The notes under the pieces were generated by a model. The model was not told the DNA's origin. It worked only from the letters and a program-made list of their open reading frames with translations, and did not search any database. Both the position numbers and the translations under genes were made by a program. From Caulobacter sp. NIBR1757 (GTDB taxonomy: Bacteria > Pseudomonadota > Alphaproteobacteria > Caulobacterales > Caulobacteraceae), in contig NZ_CP115463.1 of assembly GCF_027912495.1 (NCBI RefSeq), positions 2,441,501-2,505,500 of the forward strand: 64,000 nucleotides of DNA, given 5' to 3'. Positions 58,105 to 64,000 of this stretch are shown piece after piece; positions within the stretch are counted from its first letter, which is position 1; each line of letters starts with the position of its first letter.

Positions 58105-60162
58105 ATGTCCAAGCCCGAGCCGCTCCCCTCCCTCTTCGATGACGCCCTGAACCCGCCGGCCGCGCCGCCGCTGGCGACGCCGCACGAGCCGGTGCCCAAG
58201 GCCACCCCCAAACCGGCCATCGCGCCAAAGGGCGGCGACTACAACGCCAGCAGCATCGAGGTGCTCGAAGGCCTCGAACCGGTGCGCATGCGCCCGGGCA
58301 TGTACATCGGCGGCACCGACGAGCGGGCCCTGCACCACCTGTTCGCCGAGGTGCTCGACAACAGCATGGACGAGGCCGTCGCCGGCCACGCCAAGCTGAT
58401 CGAGGTCAGTCTCGACGCCGAGGGCGCCCTGACCGTCCGCGACGACGGCCGCGGCATCCCGATCGACGCCCACCCGAAATATCCGGGCAAGTCGGCGCTG
58501 GAGGTCATCATGACCGTCCTGCACTCGGGCGGGAAGTTCAGCGGCAAGGCCTACGAGACCTCCGGCGGCCTGCACGGGGTCGGCGTCTCGGTCGTCAACG
58601 CCCTGTCCGAACGGGTCGAGGTCACCGTCTGGAAGGACGGCTTCGAGCACCGCCAGGTGTTCTCGCGCGGCAAGCCGCTGGGCAAGCTTGAGCAGATCGC
58701 CCCCAGCCGCAAGCGCGGCACCGCCATCAAGTTCATCCCCGACCCGGTCATTTTCGGCGAAGGCGTCGCCTTCAAGCCGGCGCGGCTGTACCGGATGGCC
58801 CGCTCCAAGGCCTATCTGTTCCGCGGCGTGACCATCAAATGGTCCTGCGACCCCAGCCGCATCCAGGACAAGACCCTTCCGGAAGCCACCTTCCACTTCC
58901 CCAACGGCCTGGCCGACTTTCTGGCCGAGCGGACGGCGGGCATCAACACCGTGACCCCGGCGGCCTTCACCGGCCGCATCGAGCGCACCGGCGAGGCCGG
59001 CGCCGTCGAATGGGCGGTGACCTGGACGCCGCAGGGCTTCGGCGAGGCCGACGGCTTCGTGCAGTCCTACTGCAACACCGTGCCCACCCCCGAGGGCGGC
59101 ACCCACGAGAGCGGCTTCCGCGCCGCCCTGACCCGGGGCCTGAAGGCCTATGGCGAACTGGCCGGCGAGAAGCGGGCCGGGATCATCACCGCCGACGACG
59201 TCATCGCCAACGCCGGCGCCCTGATCAGCGTCTTCATCAAGAACCCCGAGTTCCAGGGCCAGACCAAGGAGCGCCTGAGCTCCTCGGACGCCCAGAAGCT
59301 GGTCGAGACCACCCTGCGGGATCCCTTCGACCACTGGCTGACCGCCTCGCCCAAGGTCGCCCGCGCCCTGCTCGATTTCGTCATCGAGCGGGCCGAGGAG
59401 CGGCTCAAGCGCCGCAAGGACCGCGACGTCGCCCGCGCTTCGGCGACCCGCAAGCTGCGCCTGCCCGGCAAGCTGGCCGACTGTTCCGGCGAGGCGGCCG
59501 GCGGCTCCGAAATCTTCCTGGTCGAGGGCGACAGCGCCGGCGGCTCGGCCAAACAGGCCCGCAACCGCAAGAACCAGGCGATCCTGCCCCTGCGCGGCAA
59601 GATCCTCAACGTCGCCTCGGCGACCGGCGAGAAGCTCGTCCAGAACAAGGAGCTCAGCGACCTGATGCTGGCCCTCGGCGTCCAGCCGGGCAACAAGTTC
59701 AAGGAGGAAGACCTCCGCTACGACCGCATCATCATCATGACCGACGCCGACGTCGACGGCGCCCACATCGCCAGCCTGCTGATCACCTTCTTTTACCGCA
59801 CCATGCCGCAGATGATCCGCTCGGGCGCCCTCTACCTCGCCCTGCCGCCCCTCTACCGCATCACCCACGGCGGCAAGTCGACCTACGCCCGCGACGACGC
59901 CCACAAGGACGAGCTGCTGGCCACCGAGTTCAAGGGCAAGAAGCCGGAGATCAGCCGCTTCAAGGGCCTGGGCGAAATGATGGCCAGCCAGCTCAAGGAA
60001 ACCACCATGGACCCGGGCACGCGCACCCTGGCGCGGGTCACCCTGCCCAAGGCCGAAGAGCTGGTGGAGGAACTGGTCGAAAGCCTGATGGGGAGAAAAC
60101 CCGAGGCTCGCTTCAAATTTATTCAGGAGAACGCCGAGTTCGCTGGTGAACTGGACGTGTAA
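58105..60162 (+). CDS. parE: DNA topoisomerase IV subunit B
   Basis: 685 residues of type IIA topoisomerase ATPase subunit. GHKL ATPase motifs: [11 protein letters not shown] and [62 protein letters not shown], and [19 protein letters not shown]. ParE length, and the missing DNA-gyrase-specific insert, support topoisomerase IV over GyrB. A low-complexity Pro-rich N-terminus of about 35 residues is present. The parC partner is not in the window. Confidence 0.94.
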   Translation: MSKPEPLPSLFDDALNPPAAPPLATPHEPVPKATPKPAIAPKGGDYNASSIEVLEGLEPVRMRPGMYIGGTDERALHHLFAEVLDNSMDEAVAGHAKLIEVSLDAEGALTVRDDGRGIPIDAHPKYPGKSALEVIMTVLHSGGKFSGKAYETSGGLHGVGVSVVNALSERVEVTVWKDGFEHRQVFSRGKPLGKLEQIAPSRKRGTAIKFIPDPVIFGEGVAFKPARLYRMARSKAYLFRGVTIKWSCDPSRIQDKTLPEATFHFPNGLADFLAERTAGINTVTPAAFTGRIERTGEAGAVEWAVTWTPQGFGEADGFVQSYCNTVPTPEGGTHESGFRAALTRGLKAYGELAGEKRAGIITADDVIANAGALISVFIKNPEFQGQTKERLSSSDAQKLVETTLRDPFDHWLTASPKVARALLDFVIERAEERLKRRKDRDVARASATRKLRLPGKLADCSGEAAGGSEIFLVEGDSAGGSAKQARNRKNQAILPLRGKILNVASATGEKLVQNKELSDLMLALGVQPGNKFKEEDLRYDRIIIMTDADVDGAHIASLLITFFYRTMPQMIRSGALYLALPPLYRITHGGKSTYARDDAHKDELLATEFKGKKPEISRFKGLGEMMASQLKETTMDPGTRTLARVTLPKAEELVEELVESLMGRKPEARFKFIQENAEFAGELDV

Positions 60163-60377
60163 GAATTGAATACCTGAAGCACTGTATCGAGCATACCGGT
60201 TTCGGAATTCGACAGACGACCTGAACTGCTTTCAGCGCCGGCATTTCGGCGACTTGGCCCCTCACGCCGACATCACAATGGCTTTATGGCGGGAGCCAAG
60301 CCCGGGCTTTCGCGTTAGGCCCCTTGTTCTGGAGTGGCCTGGTGCAAACCGGCCTCGGTGCAGGGGCATGAGTAAGC

Positions 60378-61175
60378 ATGATGACGATACAGGACGTCCG
60401 TCCGGAGGTTCCCTCCGAGGCGCCGCCGGCCTTGGACGTGACTTCCACCGCCTTGTTTCTTGATCTGGATGGGACCCTCGCGCCCATCGAGGAGACCCCG
60501 GATCTGGTCATCGCCGATCCGGAGCGAAGCCGAATCCTCACCAACCTGGCCCGCTTGCTCGACGGCCGCCTTGCGGTGTTGAGCGGCCGGCAGATCGACG
60601 AAGTCGATCGAATCCTCGACGGATCGGTGTCTCACGTCGGCGGCCAGCACGGACTCGAGCGGCGTCTGGCCGGCGGCGTCATGCAGAGCACCCCGGCCCA
60701 TCCCGGCCTTGAGGACGCCGCCGCCGCCATGGAGCGCCTGGCCAGGGCCCAGTTCGGCCTGCTGGTCGAGCGCAAGAGCGCGGCCGTCGCGCTGCACTTC
60801 CGCGCCAAGCCCGAATGCGGTCCGGCGGTCATCGACCTCGCCCACCGGCTGGCCAAGACCCATGACCTGGAACTGCAGGAAGGCCGCATGGTCGCCGAGC
60901 TGCGCACGCCGGGGCCCAACAAGGGCGATGCGCTCGAGGTCTTCATGGCCACCGCGCCCTTCGCCGGCGCCCGCCCGATCATGATCGGCGACGACCTGAC
61001 CGACGAGACAGCCTTCGCGGCCGCCATCGGACTGGGGGGCGACGCCATCCTGGTCGGCCCGCCCCGCCCCTCCCACGCCCGCTGGCGCCTGGCCAGCCCG
61101 GCCGCCCTTCTGGCCTGGCTGGACGAGGCCACGCGCCGGTCGCCGGACCTGCCCTTCCCGGAGCTTGCCTCATGA
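60378..61175 (+). CDS. otsB: Trehalose-6-phosphate phosphatase
   Basis: 265 residues. HAD motif I is ALFLDLDGTLAPIEETP, LSGRQIDEVDRIL is motif II, and PIMIGDDLTDETAFAAA is motif IV. It converts trehalose-6-phosphate to trehalose, the second step. It overlaps otsA by four bases (ATGA). The 215-bp gap upstream carries no EcfG-type box that could be recognised, although this pathway is often stress-controlled. Confidence 0.95.
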   Translation: MMTIQDVRPEVPSEAPPALDVTSTALFLDLDGTLAPIEETPDLVIADPERSRILTNLARLLDGRLAVLSGRQIDEVDRILDGSVSHVGGQHGLERRLAGGVMQSTPAHPGLEDAAAAMERLARAQFGLLVERKSAAVALHFRAKPECGPAVIDLAHRLAKTHDLELQEGRMVAELRTPGPNKGDALEVFMATAPFAGARPIMIGDDLTDETAFAAAIGLGGDAILVGPPRPSHARWRLASPAALLAWLDEATRRSPDLPFPELAS

Positions 61176-62590
61176 GCCGGCTGGTCGTCGTTTCCAACCG
61201 GGTGGGCCTGTCGCGCGATGTCGGCGGCGGCGCCGTCGGCGGGCTGTCCGCGGCCATCACCGCGGCCCTTCGCCAGAACCAGGGCGTCTGGTTCGGCTGG
61301 AGCGGAGAAACCACACCCCAGTACACCGGCCAGCTGTCCCTCGACCGCATCGGCGACGTCACGGTCGCCAAGGTCGACCTCGAGCCCCAGGACGTCGAGG
61401 ACTACTACAACGGCTATGCCAACAACACGCTGTGGCCGCTGTTCCACAACCGCCTCGACCTGACCAACTTCAGCCGCGCCTACGCCGCCGGCTACGCCCG
61501 CGTGAACCAACGCTTCGCCGAAGCCCTGCAGGCCCTGATCGCCCCCGGCGACACCCTCTGGATCCATGACTACCACCTGATCCCGCTGGCCGCCGAGCTC
61601 CGCAAACTGGGCTGCACCAACCGCATCGGCTTCTTCCTGCACATCCCCTGGCCGGCGCGGCAGCTGTTCACCACCCTGCCCAGCCACGAGAAGCTGGTCG
61701 CCCAGCTGTTCGACTACGACCTGGTCGGCTTCCACACCGCCGAATGGCTGTCGGCCTTCACCGGCTACCTGCGCAACGAGAAGGGCCTCGAGGTCGGCGA
61801 CGACGGCGTCGTCGAGGCCTTCGGCCGCACGACCCGGCTTGGCGTGTTTCCCATCGGCATCCACACCGCCGACTTCGCCTCCGAGAATGCCTCCGAAGCC
61901 TCGATCGACGCTCAGAAGCGCACCGAAAAGAGTCTGGCCGGCCGGCAGATGATCATCGGCGTCGACCGTCTCGACTATTCCAAGGGCATCGAGGAGCGGT
62001 TCCTCGCCTACGAACAGTATCTGCAGGACCATTCGGAGGCCCGCGAGAAGGTCTTCATGCTGCAGATCGCCACCCTCAGCCGCGACGCGGTCGAGGCCTA
62101 TCAGGACATGCGCAACCGGCTGGACGCCATCGCGGGCCGGATCAACGGCCACTACGGCACCCTCGACTGGGTGCCCCTGCGCTACGTCAATTCCGGCTAT
62201 CGCCAGGACGAGCTGGCCGGCATCTACCGCGCCGCCCGCGCCGCCCTGATCACCCCCCTGCGCGATGGCATGAACCTGGTCGCCAAGGAGTATGTGGCCG
62301 CCCAGGACCCGGCCGACCCCGGCGTCCTCATCCTCTCCCGCTTCGCCGGCGCAGCCGCCCAGATGAAGGCGGCCCTGATCGTCAATCCCTACGACCGGGA
62401 CGAGATGGCCGAGGCCATCCACCGCGCCCTGACCATGGACCTGACCGAGCGCATGCTGCGCTGGCGCGAGCTGAAGGCCGGCCTCGACGCCGAAAACCTC
62501 GACCACTGGTGGCAGGGCTTCCTCGAAGCCCTCGCCGACCGACCCAAACCCTGCCCGCGCATGGTCCGGGTCGGCGGCACGGCGCCCTGA
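61172..62590 (+). CDS. otsA: Trehalose-6-phosphate synthase
   Basis: 472 residues of GT20 family. LVVVSNRVGLSRDVGGGAVGGLSAA (UDP-glucose binding) at the N-terminus, WIHDYHLIPLAAELRKLG, FFLHIPWPARQLF, VDRLDYSKGIEERFLAYE, and LITPLRDGMNLVAKEYVAAQ are all family landmarks. It joins glucose-6-phosphate and UDP-glucose, giving trehalose-6-phosphate for otsB. Trehalose protects against desiccation and osmotic stress. The repeat element copy C begins 33 bp downstream. Confidence 0.96.
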   Translation: MSRLVVVSNRVGLSRDVGGGAVGGLSAAITAALRQNQGVWFGWSGETTPQYTGQLSLDRIGDVTVAKVDLEPQDVEDYYNGYANNTLWPLFHNRLDLTNFSRAYAAGYARVNQRFAEALQALIAPGDTLWIHDYHLIPLAAELRKLGCTNRIGFFLHIPWPARQLFTTLPSHEKLVAQLFDYDLVGFHTAEWLSAFTGYLRNEKGLEVGDDGVVEAFGRTTRLGVFPIGIHTADFASENASEASIDAQKRTEKSLAGRQMIIGVDRLDYSKGIEERFLAYEQYLQDHSEAREKVFMLQIATLSRDAVEAYQDMRNRLDAIAGRINGHYGTLDWVPLRYVNSGYRQDELAGIYRAARAALITPLRDGMNLVAKEYVAAQDPADPGVLILSRFAGAAAQMKAALIVNPYDRDEMAEAIHRALTMDLTERMLRWRELKAGLDAENLDHWWQGFLEALADRPKPCPRMVRVGGTAP

Positions 62591-62622
62591 AAACCTGGCC
62601 GTGCGGGGCCAGCGGGCGCGAA

Positions 62623-62880
62623 TGATGAATATGTCTAGACATATTCATCACCAATTCGCCCGCTTCCGACCTCTGATCCGGCTCAGCGCCACGGACACCG
62701 CCGAATCGGGGTGGTCTCGGGTAGGTTTCGGGTGGTCGCCAGGTAGGACAAAAACAGCGCTCCGATGGGTGGCGCGCGGTCACTCAGGTAGGTTATAATG
62801 GGTTGTTTTTTATAGCTTTTTATCCGCCTCTCAGGGGCGCGAATATGCTATAATGGCTTCGACAGCGCAAACCACCCGCC
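62623..62880 (+). repeat. Palindrome/TATAAT intergenic element, copy C
   Basis: Occupies most of the 336-bp gap. At 62623-62650 lies a perfect 28-bp palindrome TGATGAATATGTCT followed by its reverse complement, inside a wider inverted repeat AGCGGGCG...CGCCCGCT. GTAGG repeats occur at 62721, 62743 and near 62791. A TATAAT box sits at 62849 in TGCTATAATGGCTTCGA, 201 bp from the palindrome; copy A has the same words. The internal sequence is more diverged from A and B than they are from each other. Confidence 0.7.
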
Positions 62881-62926
62881 TTCCAAGGTCCGCTCCCTGG
62901 CCAGTTTCCTGATCACCTTCGCCGCC

Positions 62927-63640
62927 ATGACCGCGATCATCGCGGCGCGCTACCTGCTGACCTCCGGCCTGATCTACGCCCTGGTCCTGCGCCGCCCCGA
63001 CCGGCCAACGCCGCAGCCCGGCGCCGTGCGCCACGAGATCCGTCTGTCGCTGGCCTCCTCGGCCGTCTACGCCCTGCCTGCGGCTTTCGTCGTCGAGCAG
63101 TGGAAGGCGGGCCACACCCTGATCTACACCGACTGGAGCGCCTGGCCGCTGTGGTGGGTCCCGCTCTCAGCCCTGGCCTATCTGCTCATCCAGGACGCCC
63201 ACTATTACTGGGCCCATCGGCTGATGCATCACCGGACCCTGTTCCGCTGGTTCCACGCCGGCCACCATCGCAGTCACACCCCGACCGCCTGGGCCAGCTT
63301 CGCCTTCGACCTGACCGAGGCGGCGCTGGTCGCCTGGGTGCTGCCCCTGCTGACCTTCCTGATCCCCATCCATGTGGGGGTGATTCTGTTCCTGCTGATC
63401 GCCATGACCGCGACGGCCACCCTCAACCACTGCGGGGTGGAGATCCTGCCGCAACGCTTCGTGCGCGGCCCGGTCGGCGGCTGGCTGATCACCGCCACCC
63501 ACCACGGCATGCATCACAGGCGGATGCTGACCAACTTCGGCCTGCACTTCCGCCTCTGGGACAGGCTGATGGGGACGGACGTCATGCCCGTGGCGCCCGT
63601 CGACGCCAGGTCTGTCAGCTCGAAAAACGGGCCACGATGA
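62927..63640 (+). CDS. Sterol desaturase/fatty acid hydroxylase family membrane protein
   Basis: 237 residues, four or five hydrophobic helices. The eight-histidine di-iron ligand set is complete: YYWAHRLMHH, FHAGHHRSH, and TATHHGMHHRRM. DAHYYWAHRLMHHRTLFRWFH is the main block, split by its loops. Members hydroxylate or desaturate lipids such as sterols, hopanoids, sphingolipids or carotenoids. ATG 62927 is the first reliable start; a CTG at 62897 may be used. It is downstream of element copy C and its TATAAT box. Confidence 0.88.
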   Translation: MTAIIAARYLLTSGLIYALVLRRPDRPTPQPGAVRHEIRLSLASSAVYALPAAFVVEQWKAGHTLIYTDWSAWPLWWVPLSALAYLLIQDAHYYWAHRLMHHRTLFRWFHAGHHRSHTPTAWASFAFDLTEAALVAWVLPLLTFLIPIHVGVILFLLIAMTATATLNHCGVEILPQRFVRGPVGGWLITATHHGMHHRRMLTNFGLHFRLWDRLMGTDVMPVAPVDARSVSSKNGPR

Positions 63641-63833
63641 CGAACACGCCCCCCTCGGGCGCTTCCTGGGTAAAGCTCGCCCGCTTGGGCAAAAGCTCAG
63701 CGCCAAGCCGGTATTCGACGTCGTCGTTGTCGGCATAGCTCTGCTGGTCGATCAGCACATGGCCGGCCCGGTAGTTGTCGAAATCGGCCTGGACGGCCCC
63801 GGCGTCGGCGCCGGCGAAGATCTTCAGATGCAT
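63615..63833 (-). CDS. Small protein of unknown function
   Basis: 72 residues from the ATG at 63833 (MHLKIFAGADAGAVQADFDNY), preceded by AGGAGC. Sequence VLIDQQSYADNDDVEYRLGAEL, then EAPEGGVFVIVARFSS. Soluble, acidic, no recognised family. Codon start is 10 bp after the stop of the upstream gene on the same strand, so they form one transcription unit. Overlaps the convergent desaturase gene by 26 bp. Confidence 0.55.
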   Translation of the reverse strand: MHLKIFAGADAGAVQADFDNYRAGHVLIDQQSYADNDDVEYRLGAELLPKRASFTQEAPEGGVFVIVARFSS

Positions 63834-63843
63834 GCCGCGGCTC

Positions 63844-64000
63844 CTAACCGATGACCCCGAGCAGGTCGCTGCGCTGATCGGGCGCCAGGCCCTGGAAGAA
63901 GCTGACGATGTCCGACAGGGTGGTCGGCGCCGTGTAGCGGCCCTGGGCGCGGGGCCCGAGGTTCTGCAGGATGCCCGACTTGGCAAGCAGAGCCTGCCAG
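63844..64000 (-). CDS. Unidentified protein, C-terminal end only
   Basis: The reverse strand from the window edge reads WQALLAKSGILQNLGPR, then GRYTAPTTLSDIVSFFQGLAPDQ and ends DLLGVIG. Only about 51 residues are visible, helical and rich in Leu and Gln. The family was not recognised. It is the upstream partner of the 72-residue protein. Confidence 0.45.
   Translation of the reverse strand, partial: WQALLAKSGILQNLGPRAQGRYTAPTTLSDIVSFFQGLAPDQRSDLLGVIG

Noticed and set aside
60163..60377. EcfG/general stress promoter ahead of otsB-otsA (GGAAC-N16-CGTT)
   Set aside because: Only a GGAAT with no CGTT at the right distance; not supported.
62623..62650. The AT-rich palindrome as a transcription terminator for otsA
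   Set aside because: AT-rich stem with no T-tract and reused in other orientations; it looks like a binding site or element end.

Overview
The window is GC-rich, gene-dense DNA from an alphaproteobacterium, most likely the order Caulobacterales (a Caulobacter or Phenylobacterium relative). This is inferred from the compact murA-DUF2948-hisD-UPF0262-phosphatase-infA-maf-RNase run, the tig-clpP-clpX cluster, scattered GANTC sites and the character of the proteins. No rRNA locus is present, so the genus is not settled.

Layout. 1-7120: a leftward housekeeping run (RNase E/G-like, maf, infA, low-molecular-weight phosphatase, UPF0262, hisD, DUF2948, murA) interrupted by a secreted double-DTG aspartyl protease with a PDZ domain. 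7217-13546: tRNA-Thr, an HscC-type Hsp70 with an overlapping membrane J-protein, small enzymes, a nitronate monooxygenase-like gene and an ETF-beta lysine methyltransferase-like gene. 13697-20866: propionate/methylmalonyl-CoA metabolism (both mutase subunits and the MeaB chaperone) around an SDR and two DUF4112 paralogues. 20921-27084: assorted genes (HhH membrane protein, rlmJ, topoisomerase IB, a luciferase-like monooxygenase between two inverted copies of a repeat, arylamine N-acetyltransferase). 27095-27942: an intact IS5-family element. 28246-36591: HPP-CBS membrane protein, dehydrogenase, aminotransferase, and a Crp/Fnr-matB-oxidoreductase unit divergent from a TauD-like dioxygenase. 36653-41169: clpX, clpP and tig, each with a clear terminator. 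41324-47935: tRNA-Leu, lipase, NAD(P)HX repair fusion, and glnB-glnA. 48776-52233: an atypical cassette (membrane coiled-coil protein, membrane-anchored vWA-like protein, TerB-like protein, tiny Cys-rich proteins). 52247-64000: Kazal lipoprotein, tandem secreted amidohydrolases (the second without metal ligands), serine hydrolase, parE, otsB-otsA, a sterol-desaturase-type membrane enzyme and the end of a further operon.

The two most unusual things are the membrane/vWA-like/TerB cassette at 48776-51777, which looks like an undescribed Ter-type membrane stress or defence module, and a family of about 250-bp intergenic elements (three copies). Each element has an AT-rich 24-28-bp palindrome built on ATGAATATGTCT at one end and a TATAAT-like box near CTTCG about 200-220 bp away. 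The IS element has inserted precisely into the palindrome of one copy, duplicating its central CTAG. Two further families of hairpin repeats (REP/REPIN-like) are also present.
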